DNA of 64,000 bases from Nitrospina sp052156635 (GCF_052156635.1 NZ_JBQKUO010000002.1:682001-746000), one strand, 5' to 3'; numbered from the stretch's first letter, positions 45,971 to 54,304 are shown. Notes: a model not told the origin generated them from the sequence alone. A program made the numbers and translations.

Positions 45971-46630
45971 GTGACCAAGCCCATGAATAATCCTGCTTCG
46001 GCTTCCCGTGTTACCGCCGCAGATATATTGAAAGTCATTCCGATAACCCGTAAAACGCTGTGGCTATGGCAGAAAAAGTACAACTTCTTTCCAGACCCGG
46101 CCAAGGAAGCACACCCGGGAGGCAAGGGCATTGTCGGGTACTATCCGGCATGGGTGAAAGACCGGTGCAAGCGGGTGTACGAGCTGCAGAAAAGCGGTTA
46201 CACCATTGCCATGATTAAGGAAATCCTTAAAAAAGAGACCGAGGACAAGTCATCAAAAAAAATACTCGTTGTGGACGATGAGAAAAAATACACAAGCCTC
46301 GTCAAGAAGTTTCTGGAAAAGGAAGGATACCTGGTTGAAGTTGCGGGCAACGGTCTGGACGCGGGTCTGAAGGCTGCCGACTTTCTACCTTCCATCATTC
46401 TCCTGGATATCAATCTTCCGGGCCTCAATGGACTGGAAGTGTGTGCCAATCTCAAGAATAACCCGAAAACCAGCTTCATGACCATCATTGTGATCTCCGC
46501 CAGTCCACAATATACGGAAAAACAGGTTCAGGAGGCGGGCGGCGACCTGTTTATAAAAAAACCGGTGGACCTCGAGGATCTGCTCGAAAAATGCAATGCC
46601 ATCCTATCTGATAACGTAGTGGCCGAATAG
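45971..46630 (+). CDS. MerR-type HTH regulator fused to a response-regulator receiver domain
   Basis: A 219-residue protein. Residues of about 14-85 are a MerR-like winged helix (VTAADILKVIPITRKTLWLWQKKY, then YYPAWVKDRCKRVYELQKSGYTIAMIKEIL). Residues of about 97-212 are a receiver domain with acidic pair Asp102/Asp103, phosphoacceptor Asp146 (LLDINLPGLNG), Ser176 and Lys197 (FIKKP). The HTH precedes the receiver, the reverse of common response regulators. No sensor kinase is adjacent, so the phosphodonor is unknown. Start GTG 45971 or ATG 45983 cannot be decided from the weak ribosome site. Confidence 0.82.
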   Translation: MTKPMNNPASASRVTAADILKVIPITRKTLWLWQKKYNFFPDPAKEAHPGGKGIVGYYPAWVKDRCKRVYELQKSGYTIAMIKEILKKETEDKSSKKILVVDDEKKYTSLVKKFLEKEGYLVEVAGNGLDAGLKAADFLPSIILLDINLPGLNGLEVCANLKNNPKTSFMTIIVISASPQYTEKQVQEAGGDLFIKKPVDLEDLLEKCNAILSDNVVAE

Positions 46631-46766
46631 CTTTTCCCGTCAATCATCCCCAATTCCCTGAAAATCCATTTGAATTCGGTTTTTCTCAATTTACCTCTGT
46701 AAAATTGGGATGATTTGGAATATGCTGACACAAATCAATTTTCTGAACTGAATCCATTTCGTCCAT

Positions 46767-47603
46767 ATGAATGACACCACGCAGACAACCGATTCGAAAA
46801 TAGGGGAGTTGGAAAGCATTGCCCGCGACTTGCGGCGCAAAAGCCTGGAGATCATCCATCGCGCCGGATCCGGTCACCCGGGAGGCAGCCTTTCCGGGGC
46901 GGACATCGCGGCGGCCCTGTTTTTCGACGTGATGCGTTTTGACTCGAAAAACCCCCGCGACCCGAAGCGAGACCGGTTTATCCTGAGCAAGGGGCATGCT
47001 ACGGGCCTCCTTTATGCCACTTTGGCCCGGGCGGGTTACATAGCCGACGAGGAACTGGTCGATTACCGTAAAATCAACAGCAAGCGCAACCTTTCCGGTC
47101 ACCCGCACCCGAAAACCCCGGGCGTGGAAATCGCCACAGGCAGTCTCGGACAGGGGCTGAGTGCGGGGCACGGCATGGCCCTGGCAGCTCGCCTCGACAA
47201 TCTCGATTACCGGGTTTATGTGCTGATGGGTGACGGCGAGTTGCAGGAAGGGCAGGTCTGGGAAGCGGCCATGTCCGCCGCCAAATTCAAGACCAACAAC
47301 CTCATCGCCATTGTCGATTACAACAAGGTGGCTCAGGACAATATCACCAAGGACCTGAAGGATCTGGAACCGATTGAAGACAAATGGAAGTCATTTGGCT
47401 GGGATGTACATCGCATCGATGGCCACGACATGGCGCAGGTACACCAGGCGCTCAATCTACCGCTCCATAAGGAAAAACCTCGGGTGATCATCGCCGACAC
47501 GGTAAAAGGCAAGGGAGTCAGCTTTATGGAAGGCAAAACCGCCTGGCACGGCGTAGCGCCTTCGGATGAAGATTACGAAAAAGCCATTAAGGAGCTGGAA
47601 TGA
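46767..47603 (+). CDS. Transketolase, N-terminal subunit
   Basis: A 278-residue TPP-binding half-enzyme. SGHPGGSLSGADIAAALFFDVMR is the typical start of the Pyr/PP region, ILSKGHATGLLYATLARAGY follows, and MGDGELQEGQVWEAAMSAA is the TPP/Mg motif. Pairs with the C-terminal subunit encoded next; the two replace the single-chain transketolase of the pentose phosphate and Calvin-type pathways. A split form is common in archaea, firmicutes and some other phyla. Confidence 0.92.
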   Translation: MNDTTQTTDSKIGELESIARDLRRKSLEIIHRAGSGHPGGSLSGADIAAALFFDVMRFDSKNPRDPKRDRFILSKGHATGLLYATLARAGYIADEELVDYRKINSKRNLSGHPHPKTPGVEIATGSLGQGLSAGHGMALAARLDNLDYRVYVLMGDGELQEGQVWEAAMSAAKFKTNNLIAIVDYNKVAQDNITKDLKDLEPIEDKWKSFGWDVHRIDGHDMAQVHQALNLPLHKEKPRVIIADTVKGKGVSFMEGKTAWHGVAPSDEDYEKAIKELE

Positions 47604-48541
47604 TCGACGGAGCGACACGGGACGGCTACGGAGCCGCGTTGGTGGAATTCGGCAACAATCCCAAAGTGGTGGTGCTGGATGCCGGCGTGAGTGACAGCAC
47701 GCGAAGTAAAAAGTTTGGCGACAAATACCCGGAGCGGTTCTTCAACATGGGAATCAGCGAAGGAGATATGGTGTGCACGGCGGCGGGACTCGCGACCACA
47801 GGGAAAGTGGCTTTTGCCACCGGATTCGCCTGCTTTCTGCTGGGCCGGACCATGGATCAGGTGCTCGTCAGCATCGCCTATTCCAATACCAATGTGAAGC
47901 TCGTAGGGACTCATTCCGGACTCGCCGTAGGTGAAGACGGGCCGACCGCTCAGATGGTGGTGGACATTGCCTACACCCGTGCCATGCCAAACCTCACCGT
48001 CATCCAGCCGGCGGATTATCAGGAAGCCTTTGCGGCGACGAAGTTTCTTATCGACCACGAGGGCCCGGTTTACATGCGCCTCGGCCGCGCCAAGGTAAAA
48101 GGCATTTACGACGAGAATTTCCAATTCCAGCTGGGCAAGGGTCATGTGGTGCAGGAAGGAAAGGATCTCGTAATCTTCGCCACCGGCGGCATGGTTGAAG
48201 AAAGCCTGTTCGCCATGGAACAGATGGAAAAGGAAGGTCTGAAAGCCACGCTGGTCAATATTTCCACCATCAAGCCCATCGATCAGGAATTGATCGTAGA
48301 ACAGGCCAAAAAACATGGCCGCGTGATGACCGCTGAAGATCACAATCTCATCGGTGGCCTGGGTGACGCTGTGCTCGAAGTTCTGGCCGACCATGCCGTG
48401 CAGGTACCGGTCAGGCGGATCGGCGTGCGCGACCATTTTGCCGAAACCGGATCGAAGAAAGAGCTGTATGAAAAATACGGTCTCTCACACAACCACATCG
48501 CCAAAGCCGCCCTGGCTCTTTGCGATGCGCAGCCGGCCTGA
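47600..48541 (+). CDS. Transketolase, C-terminal subunit
   Basis: A 313-residue partner of the N-terminal subunit, overlapping it by ATGA. The pyrimidine-binding domain (VVVLDAGVSDSTRSKKFGDKYPERFFNMGISEGDMVCTAAGLA) includes the catalytic Glu in GISEGDM, and the C-terminal domain (about 190-310) has the typical ATGGMVEESL segment. Together they move two-carbon ketol units between sugar phosphates. Stop 48541 is followed by a 190-base gap. Confidence 0.92.
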   Translation: MIDGATRDGYGAALVEFGNNPKVVVLDAGVSDSTRSKKFGDKYPERFFNMGISEGDMVCTAAGLATTGKVAFATGFACFLLGRTMDQVLVSIAYSNTNVKLVGTHSGLAVGEDGPTAQMVVDIAYTRAMPNLTVIQPADYQEAFAATKFLIDHEGPVYMRLGRAKVKGIYDENFQFQLGKGHVVQEGKDLVIFATGGMVEESLFAMEQMEKEGLKATLVNISTIKPIDQELIVEQAKKHGRVMTAEDHNLIGGLGDAVLEVLADHAVQVPVRRIGVRDHFAETGSKKELYEKYGLSHNHIAKAALALCDAQPA

Positions 48542-48731
48542 CGTTTCCACAACGGGCGGCACAGGCCGCCATCAAATTCACCCCAACCATAACGAGAACA
48601 GGGCCCTCTGGATGGCATCTTTTTACCCTTACTTCAAGTTGACATAATATATGTTATGGGAACTTAAGGCTTGGGGTCGGGTTTTGCGGGTTTGAGTCCC
48701 CTTTTTTTATTAGTTTGATTTTTAATGGTTT
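48542..48731. other. Gap after transketolase with hairpin, TTGACA box and T-tract
   Basis: A 190-base gap. GGCGGC-ACAG-GCCGCC at 48555-48570 is a perfect tetraloop hairpin near the transketolase end, without a T-tract. TTGACA at 48639-48644 is followed by a near-palindrome CATAATATATGTTATG (48643-48658) but no good -10 at 17 bases. GGGG (48673-48676) and CCCC (48698-48701) followed by seven T (48702-48708) look like a weak terminator just upstream of the PhzF-like gene. A leader-type control of that gene is possible but unproven. Confidence 0.35.
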
Positions 48732-49610
48732 ATGGAACTAACCTTTTACCAGGTCGATGTGTTTACAGATCAGCCGCTGGCGGGAAATCCTCTTGCGGTC
48801 TTCGTTGATGCGGAAGGCCTGGATGCCGACCAAATGCTGGCCATCGCGCGGGAGATGAACCTGTCTGAAACAACTTTTCTGTTTTCTTCGAAACAGACCG
48901 ACTGCGATTTTCAGGTCCGAATATTCACTCCCGGAAAAGAAATCCCGTTTGCCGGCCACCCCACACTGGGAACGGCCCACGTTTTGTTCCAGCACGGTTT
49001 TTTGGGCCCAGACCGGAATGCCTGCCGGTTTGAGATGGGCGTCGGCCCGGTTAACGTCACGCGCGAAGGCGTCGCTTTCATGATGGAGCAGCCTCAGCCT
49101 GAAATCCAGGGCCCGCGAACCGATCGGCAAGCCATCGCGCAGGCATTGGGGCTGGACACAAAGGACCTTCATCCAGATCTTCCCGCACAGGTGGTTTCCA
49201 CCGGCTTTCCGGCCCTGCTCGTTCCCCTTAAATCGTTGGACCCAGCCGGCAGAATCGCCCTCAATCTCACCCGCCTCCGGGGTATCCTGGGCGATGTCGA
49301 CATGATTTACCCATTCTGCCTGGAAACGGTGAATCCCAGTGCTCACGTTCACACTCGAGGGTTTGCCCCTTTCATTGGCATCCCGGAAGACCCGGCGACG
49401 GGAAGCGTGGCCGGGGCAATGGGAGCTTATCTGGCCCAGCACCAAGTGCTGGATACCACCCGCCTTTCGGATCTGACCCTCGAACAGGGGCTGGAAATAA
49501 ATAGACCCTCGGAAATCAAGGTCTCTGTGAAAATGACGGGGGGCCAGATTGGTTCCATCCGTGTAGGCGGAAAAGCCCGTACTGTGGCGGAAGGACGACT
49601 GTTTCTCTGA
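48732..49610 (+). CDS. PhzF family isomerase-like protein
   Basis: A 292-residue protein of the PhzF/YddE fold (two diaminopimelate-epimerase-like halves). FYQVDVFTDQPLAGNPLAVFVDAEGLD and MNLSETTFLF are the family start with the catalytic Glu; GKEIPFAGHPTLGTAHVL and GIPEDPATGSVAGAMGAYL are the other hallmarks. No phenazine genes are present, so a small-molecule isomerase or hydrolase role of unknown substrate is likely. No Shine-Dalgarno is visible before the ATG, which is unusual here. A strong terminator follows. Confidence 0.88.
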   Translation: MELTFYQVDVFTDQPLAGNPLAVFVDAEGLDADQMLAIAREMNLSETTFLFSSKQTDCDFQVRIFTPGKEIPFAGHPTLGTAHVLFQHGFLGPDRNACRFEMGVGPVNVTREGVAFMMEQPQPEIQGPRTDRQAIAQALGLDTKDLHPDLPAQVVSTGFPALLVPLKSLDPAGRIALNLTRLRGILGDVDMIYPFCLETVNPSAHVHTRGFAPFIGIPEDPATGSVAGAMGAYLAQHQVLDTTRLSDLTLEQGLEINRPSEIKVSVKMTGGQIGSIRVGGKARTVAEGRLFL

Positions 49611-49614
49611 AAAT

Positions 49615-49648
49615 AAAAAAGCCCGGAAGCCGAAGCCTCCGGGCTTTT
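49615..49648. terminator. Bidirectional rho-independent terminator
   Basis: GCCCGGA (49621-49627) and TCCGGGC (49638-49644) form a 7-bp stem flanked by an A-tract (49615-49620) and TTTT (49645-49648), so the structure can end the PhzF-like gene and the convergent zinc-ribbon gene. Confidence 0.85.
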
Positions 49649-49666
49649 GGGAATCATATGTAAATA

Positions 49667-49897
49667 TCAGGCACTTTTTTTGCCCTTCTGGGGTACTTCA
49701 GAAGCGTGCGTGTAGGCGCAACTGGAGCAGAAATGGCCTTCCTCCCGGGAACACATGATACAGGCCACCATCTCCCCGTTTTCACGAACCAGCCCACCAC
49801 AGTGATTGCAGCGTGGAGCCGATTTTTCCGCCTTCTTCTTTTTGGAATAGCGTCTGTCGTTGACCAGAAGCTTGCTGCGCGAAATGTTCACATACAT
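49667..49897 (-). CDS. Small zinc-ribbon-like protein
   Basis: A 76-residue basic protein with three CxxC pairs: Cys30/Cys33, Cys46/Cys49 and Cys57/Cys60, plus a nearby His55. The N-terminus is Lys/Arg-rich (KKKKAEK). Likely binds one or two zinc ions and perhaps nucleic acid, but no family is recognised. A G-rich GGGGGG site lies 6 bases before the ATG. The 155-base AT-rich gap behind it (49898-50052) holds nothing recognisable. Confidence 0.65.
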   Translation of the reverse strand: MYVNISRSKLLVNDRRYSKKKKAEKSAPRCNHCGGLVRENGEMVACIMCSREEGHFCSSCAYTHASEVPQKGKKSA

Positions 49898-50052
49898 AGC
49901 AAACCCCCCTTTTCATTATGGGAGCCCCATTTGGGCTCTTTCCCGGTTTGATGTCGCACGCGCCAAAAAGTTTTAAATTTTTTTAAATATTACACAAATC
50001 TCCCTTAACCTAATTATCAATAGTTTGGTTATAAATTAAAAAATAAAAAGCT

Positions 50053-50601
50053 TTACAGGCGCGCCAATACCCCCTTGTTGACGGTTTCGACCCGATCCGG
50101 CCCGAACAGGATCTCCACCAGTTTCATGGCAAACTCGAGTGCGGTTCCAGGTGATCGGCTGGTTACCAGGTTGCCGTCCACCACCACCCTTTCGTCCGAG
50201 TACCGAACGCCATCCAGGTTCTCCTGCACAGACGGGTGGGACGTAGTGCGGTGATTTTTCAGCACCCCGGCGGTTTGCAGGACCATCGGTGCCGCACAGA
50301 TGGCCGCCACTGTTTTACTGTCCCTGTCCATGTTCTGGATGATGGCGATCACCTTTTCATTGTTCTGCAGGTTGGTGGTTCCGGGCTGGCCGCCGGGCAG
50401 GACAATCAGATCGTAGTCCTTGTGATCGATTTCGGACAAAAGAACGTCGGCCAGAATCCGCACCCCGCGTGAGCCCTCGATGGGTTCGGACTGGGTTCCG
50501 GCGAGGTCCACCCGCGCGCCCGCCCTTCTTAAAATGTCCACCACCGTGATGGTCTCGATTTCCTCGAAACCGGGTGCCACGGCCACCATGACCTTTTTCA
50601 T
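50053..50601 (-). CDS. DJ-1/PfpI family protein
   Basis: A 182-residue protein with the nucleophile elbow AAICAAP (Cys102) and the conserved Glu in GFEEIET (14-15), as in DJ-1/YajL. These proteins are reported as glyoxalase-like or protein-protecting enzymes; which activity applies is not known. ATG 50601 has GGAGG upstream, so the frame extending to 50685 is rejected. A hairpin CTGCC/GGCAG (50613-50628) abuts the ribosome site. Confidence 0.9.
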   Translation of the reverse strand: MKKVMVAVAPGFEEIETITVVDILRRAGARVDLAGTQSEPIEGSRGVRILADVLLSEIDHKDYDLIVLPGGQPGTTNLQNNEKVIAIIQNMDRDSKTVAAICAAPMVLQTAGVLKNHRTTSHPSVQENLDGVRYSDERVVVDGNLVTSRSPGTALEFAMKLVEILFGPDRVETVNKGVLARL

Positions 50602-50650
50602 AAAAAAACCTCCTGCCGGAACGGGCAGATTTAAAACCTCATACTGCGTG

Positions 50651-50679
50651 AATATAAAGCGGCCTGAAGGCCTTGTCAA
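50651..50679 (-). promoter_or_regulatory. Near-consensus sigma-70 promoter of the DJ-1/PfpI gene
   Basis: Minus-strand TTGACA (50674-50679), exactly 17 bases, TATATT (50651-50656). The spacer contains the short symmetrical GGCC-TTCA-GGCC, a possible operator. This is the best promoter match in the window. Confidence 0.6.
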
Positions 50680-50716
50680 ACCCATCCTTTTATTCGGGTT
50701 ATGGCTTTTCCCTCCA

Positions 50717-50745
50717 TTGTAGTCCCCTCGGGTGGGTGCTAGAAT
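50717..50745 (+). promoter_or_regulatory. Candidate promoter of ubiE
   Basis: TTGTAG (50717-50722), a 17-base spacer and TAGAAT (50740-50745), about 30 bases before the ubiE ribosome site. Confidence 0.45.
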
Positions 50746-50781
50746 AAAAGGTTATGCGACTTATTTGCGGCCGGAGTGCCG

Positions 50782-51513
50782 ATGCCTGAGCTGGATGAGG
50801 AAAGGGAGGCATTTTCCCTCCAGATTCAATCGATGTTCAACGCCATTGCACCGCGGTACGATCTCCTGAACCGCGTTCTGAGTTGCGGCGTGGACCGGTT
50901 TTGGCGGAAACGTGCGGTGAGCCGCCTGTCGATGAAATCCGGCGGTCGCTACCTGGATATTGCCTGCGGAACGGGAGATGTGGCTCTGGAATACTTTGAA
51001 CACCGGTCCGAATCGCCCCGCCAGGTGGTGGCTCTGGACTTCAGCGAGGCCATGCTGACCCGGGCCGGAGAGAAATTCAAGGTACGGAACCAGGCAAGCG
51101 CCCTGCCCCGGGTTTGCGCCGCGTCGGAGGCCCTGCCGTTTTCCAACAATAGCTTCGACGGCATCAGTGTGGCTTTTGGTGTTCGCAATTTTGCCGATAG
51201 GGAACAAGGGCTTCGCGAGATGGTGCGGGTGCTGAAACCGGGATGCCGGGCGGTGATACTCGAGTTTTCTTTGCCACGCCAGCCGGTTTTGCGGGAACCG
51301 TACCGGCTCTATTTCGAGCGGGTCCTGCCGGAGGTCGGGCGATGGGTTTCGGGCCATCCGGAAGCGTACACCTATTTACCGCAATCGGTCGGCGTATTTC
51401 CGGAACGAGACGAGTTTGCGTCTTTAATGCGCAGGGCCGGTTTTGACACGGTGCGATACCGGGATATGACGTTTGGCATCGTCACTTTGTATGTGGGAGT
51501 TCGGGGTGAATAA
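50782..51513 (+). CDS. ubiE: Demethylmenaquinone/ubiquinone methyltransferase
   Basis: A 243-residue SAM methyltransferase that C-methylates the quinone ring in the last steps of menaquinone (or ubiquinone) synthesis. FNAIAPRYDLLNRVLSCGVDRFWR is the UbiE/MenG signature; YLDIACGTGDVALEYF is the SAM motif, and SVAFGVRNFADREQGLREMVRVLKPG is the second. GGAG lies 5 bases before ATG 50782, preferred over GTG 50776. It is followed after 30 bases by the HtrA-like gene. Confidence 0.93.
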   Translation: MPELDEEREAFSLQIQSMFNAIAPRYDLLNRVLSCGVDRFWRKRAVSRLSMKSGGRYLDIACGTGDVALEYFEHRSESPRQVVALDFSEAMLTRAGEKFKVRNQASALPRVCAASEALPFSNNSFDGISVAFGVRNFADREQGLREMVRVLKPGCRAVILEFSLPRQPVLREPYRLYFERVLPEVGRWVSGHPEAYTYLPQSVGVFPERDEFASLMRRAGFDTVRYRDMTFGIVTLYVGVRGE

Positions 51514-51543
51514 GGATAGGGTTCTGCCGGAAAGGCCGCAGAC

Positions 51544-52710
51544 ATGAAAAAGTTCATTGTTTTCGGGGTGTGGATCGTGCTGGTTTGCGTGACCCTTTAC
51601 TGGGTGGTCGGCGCGCCTTCCGCGAAAGTGGAAAAACCCCTTGAGCTTCCCCTTGCCTCCACGGTAAACAATCCTTATTCGCATCTGGAGGGCTACGAAA
51701 CACTGGTGCGCCTGCAGCACGCTTTCGTTACCAACGCACGAAAGATTAAACCCGCCGTGGTCAGCATCAACAACCTCACGGAAATTTCCAATCCCCACTC
51801 CCAGCGCGATCTCATGAGTGGAGAGCCCGGGACCTGGTTCAGCAATTTCCGTTACTGGCTGAAACGCACGTTCCGGAAACGCTACCAGATGGAAAGTCTC
51901 GGTTCAGGCCTCATTTTCGATGAAGCGGGATACATCGTCACCAACTACCACGTGGTAGAAAAGGCGAATCGCCTGCTGGTGAAATTTCTCGACAACCGGG
52001 AGTACACGGCGCAGGTGGTGGGTGTGGACCCCAAAACGGACCTCGCGGTCATTAAAGTATTTTCCCTGTCGCACTTCCAGAAACCTGAGTTTGGCAGTTC
52101 TTCGAAGATCGAGGTGGGCGACTGGGTGATGGCGATTGGCAACCCTTACGGCTTGACGGGGACCATCACCGTTGGAGTGGTGAGCGGCAAGGGCCGGATC
52201 GACCTGGGAATCGCCACTTTTGAGAATTTTCTGCAAACCGACACCTCGATCAACCCCGGAAACAGCGGGGGTCCTTTGATCGACATGCAAGGCCGCGTCA
52301 TTGGTATCAACACCGCCATAGCGGAACTGGGATCAGGCGTTGGCTTCGCCATCCCCATGGAAACCGTGGAGAAGGTGGCCCGGGACCTGATCGAAAACGG
52401 CGAGGTGGAACGTGGCTGGCTGGGCATCGGCATCCAGCACATGACACCGGACATGGCGGAATCGTTTCGCGTGCCGCGGGATCAAAACGGGGTGGTGGTG
52501 AACAGCATCGATGAAGGTGCCCCTGCAGACAAAGCCGGCCTGCGGCAGGGAGACATCATCATCGCCTACGACGGCAAGGACATCGCGCATCCGCAGCATC
52601 TGCAGAACTACGTGGCCGACACCAAAGTCGGGGAAACGGTGCAGATCAAAATCCTGCGGGATGGCCTGGAGCACACACTGGAAGTCGAAATCGGCAAGTA
52701 CCTTTCCTGA
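51544..52710 (+). CDS. HtrA/DegP-like serine protease with one PDZ domain
   Basis: A 388-residue membrane-anchored protease (helix 4-24, DegS-like). The triad is His136 (TNYHVVEKANR), Asp166 (DPKTDLAVIKV) and Ser241 (NPGNSGGPL). A single PDZ domain lies at about 290-385. An insert of about 40 residues (80-118, Trp/Arg-rich) precedes the protease core. Such enzymes degrade or sense misfolded periplasmic proteins. It ends 3 bases from the convergent copZ-like gene. Confidence 0.93.
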   Translation: MKKFIVFGVWIVLVCVTLYWVVGAPSAKVEKPLELPLASTVNNPYSHLEGYETLVRLQHAFVTNARKIKPAVVSINNLTEISNPHSQRDLMSGEPGTWFSNFRYWLKRTFRKRYQMESLGSGLIFDEAGYIVTNYHVVEKANRLLVKFLDNREYTAQVVGVDPKTDLAVIKVFSLSHFQKPEFGSSSKIEVGDWVMAIGNPYGLTGTITVGVVSGKGRIDLGIATFENFLQTDTSINPGNSGGPLIDMQGRVIGINTAIAELGSGVGFAIPMETVEKVARDLIENGEVERGWLGIGIQHMTPDMAESFRVPRDQNGVVVNSIDEGAPADKAGLRQGDIIIAYDGKDIAHPQHLQNYVADTKVGETVQIKILRDGLEHTLEVEIGKYLS

Positions 52711-52713
52711 CTC

Positions 52714-52926
52714 TCACCCCCCCACCACCTCATAACCCACGTCGGTAATTTTCGATTTGATGTCAGCAAGTGCGGTCTGGTTTTCGTCAAAATCCACGGC
52801 AACCCGGTTCTTTTCCAAATCCACATCCACCTTGCTGACCCCTGGAATCGAGCTGACAGCTTTGCTTACGGTTTCCACACAATGACCGCAGGTCATGCCA
52901 TCCACCTTCAACGTTTCATGTGCCAT
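52714..52926 (-). CDS. Heavy-metal-associated (HMA) domain protein, CopZ-like
   Basis: A 70-residue metal chaperone: GMTCGHCVE binds Cu(I) through Cys13 and Cys16, and the betaalphabeta-betaalphabeta ferredoxin-like pattern is complete. GGAGAGTG precedes ATG 52926, so the frame extending to 53034 is rejected. No copper P-type ATPase is in the window. Confidence 0.9.
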   Translation of the reverse strand: MAHETLKVDGMTCGHCVETVSKAVSSIPGVSKVDVDLEKNRVAVDFDENQTALADIKSKITDVGYEVVGG

Positions 52927-53261
52927 GTTCACTCTCCATACACCTGATTTTCGGCGAAACAGGATAAAAGCGTAATGATTCCCGCCGGACAAGAGTTTTA
53001 TTCTTTGCTCAAACGGGGACAGGTTAAAACACACCGATTTATTCGATTATATTACGTTTGCTTTTCCGCATTCAATTTCGCAACCCCATATAAATATTTG
53101 GTCCCCGTGCCTTCCTGAATGAAACCGGCTGAATTTTTCTATGGTTAAAATAGCCCCTCGATACTCAAGAAATTCCTTCAAATTCCGTAATATAAAGTAG
53201 GCCGTCGGGAAGACGGTTCAATTCCAATGATTGAGCCATTGACATCAAGGAGGATGAAAAC
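52927..53261. other. 335-base intergenic region
   Basis: AT-rich gap behind the copZ-like gene. CCGTC-GGGAA-GACGG near 53204-53218 is a small hairpin in the leader of the small gene at 53262, and AAGGAGG lies at its 3' end (53247-53253). TAATAT around 53187-53192 might be a -10 box but has a poor -35. No gene or RNA was recognised. Confidence 0.4.
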
Positions 53262-53441
53262 ATGGTGCCCGCAAAACTCCGAAAAAAGGAGAAAGCGTTT
53301 GCCCTCCAGGCCCCCGGTTTACCCGGGGCTAAAGTGAGTTTTCCTCTTCGTGCGTCATTGCAGGCCGTGATTTTTCACCCTCTCAATCCGGAAACGCCGG
53401 TACGCCGTTCAACGCAGAAAATGCATCGACGTACAGGATAA
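53262..53441 (+). CDS. Possible small basic protein, 59 aa
   Basis: An ATG with a nearly ideal AAGGAGG ribosome site 8 bases upstream opens a 59-residue frame rich in Lys, Arg and Pro (start MVPAKLRKKEKAF). No signal, membrane helix or motif is seen. An overlapping 27-codon frame from ATG 53254 also begins next to the same site. The strong ribosome site is the main support; coding bias is not clear. Could be a leader peptide for the FlgM-like gene 79 bases downstream. Confidence 0.4.
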   Translation: MVPAKLRKKEKAFALQAPGLPGAKVSFPLRASLQAVIFHPLNPETPVRRSTQKMHRRTG

Positions 53442-53519
53442 CCGAGTGGTTTCAAATTAAACCCATTGCGGTTGATAAGAAACAACCATGATTCAACATG
53501 CAACGCTGAGGCGACAACC

Positions 53520-53693
53520 ATGAGCAAAAAAGCGGACAATGGAAAAAGGAGAAAGGGCTCGGAAATCCGGCATGAAATTGTGGAGTATTTCCGCACAGGT
53601 TTGAAGACGGGTACCTACCAGGTGCGTGCGAGGGAGTTGGCTGACAAAATGGTTCAGAAGATCCGGGATGGGCGTAACCCCTGGATGAACTGA
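53520..53693 (+). CDS. Small FlgM-like (anti-sigma-28) protein
   Basis: A 57-residue basic protein. The C-terminal half (IVEYFRTGLKTGTYQVRARELADKMVQKI) follows the FlgM pattern in which an amphipathic helix, GTY, and an AEKML-like helix bind sigma-28. It is shorter than usual FlgM (about 90 residues) because the disordered N-terminus is reduced. GAGGCGA lies before the ATG; an in-frame ATG at 53466 is less likely. If correct, it belongs with the flagellar genes at 12.4-15.5 kb. The call is tentative. Confidence 0.5.
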   Translation: MSKKADNGKRRKGSEIRHEIVEYFRTGLKTGTYQVRARELADKMVQKIRDGRNPWMN

Positions 53694-53700
53694 GTTCGAA

Positions 53701-54198
53701 TCAGACCGTTTTCACTTCCTGCAGTTCCGGATAAAATTCGGATTCCTTCAATTTGGTCTCCCACCTCTTTCCAAGCTGGTTGGACCGGAAATCCACTTTC
53801 TTCAGGTGGACCAGGTTTTCCACTCCCGCCATCATTTCCAGACCCAGCCTGGTGATACCGTTGCTTCTCAAATCCAGCTCACACAGGTTTTTAATGACCG
53901 GTGAGCGGACAATCGCTTCCAGCCCTTCATCCCCCAAATGATTCTGACGAAGGTCCAGCACTTCCAGCTCCTTCAGGTCGGGGTACATACTGAGGTAGGC
54001 CGCTTCCGCCGGTGTGATTTCCATGTTCACCATGCGCAAGACCTTGGGGTTGGCTGTGATTCGAGACTTGATGAACGTCTCAAAAGTAGTGATTTTACGG
54101 ATCTGGTTTTTACGCAGTTTTTCGTCGATGGCGGCATTGATCTTGTTCAGATCGCCCTTCATGGCGAAAAACAGTTCCAAAACATAGTCCTGGTTCAC
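53701..54198 (-). CDS. Leucine-rich-repeat protein
   Basis: A 165-residue soluble protein. A helical N-terminus (about 1-60) precedes three to four LRRs of the ribonuclease-inhibitor kind (LEVLDLRQNHLGDEGLEAIV, CELDLRSNGITRLGLEMM, KKVDFRSNQLGKRWETKL). Such repeats serve protein binding. The start GTG 54198 has AAGGG upstream. It converges on the FlgM-like gene with 7 bases between. No enzymatic domain is present. Confidence 0.75.
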   Translation of the reverse strand: MNQDYVLELFFAMKGDLNKINAAIDEKLRKNQIRKITTFETFIKSRITANPKVLRMVNMEITPAEAAYLSMYPDLKELEVLDLRQNHLGDEGLEAIVRSPVIKNLCELDLRSNGITRLGLEMMAGVENLVHLKKVDFRSNQLGKRWETKLKESEFYPELQEVKTV

Positions 54199-54276
54199 GG
54201 GAGAGCCCTTGAAAAAATTCGTATTTGCTCATTTTAGAAGGTTGTGGCCGCAAGTCAATCGAACCCTATTAAATTG

Positions 54277-54304
54277 TTGGTTTTTATGTTATTTTTGTTA
54301 TACT
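54277..54304 (+). promoter_or_regulatory. Candidate promoter of tatA
   Basis: TTGGTT (54277-54282), a 16-base T-rich spacer and TATACT (54299-54304), 45 bases before the tatA start. Confidence 0.4.

Noticed and set aside
46622..46690. CCGAAT/ATTCGG plus T-run after the MerR-REC gene as a terminator
   Set aside because: The loop would be about 45 bases and the left arm overlaps the stop codon; too weak to annotate.
48661..48708. GGGTTTGAGTCCC resembling a tRNA T-arm
   Set aside because: No acceptor, D or anticodon arms can be built around it; treated as part of a G/C-run terminator-like stretch.
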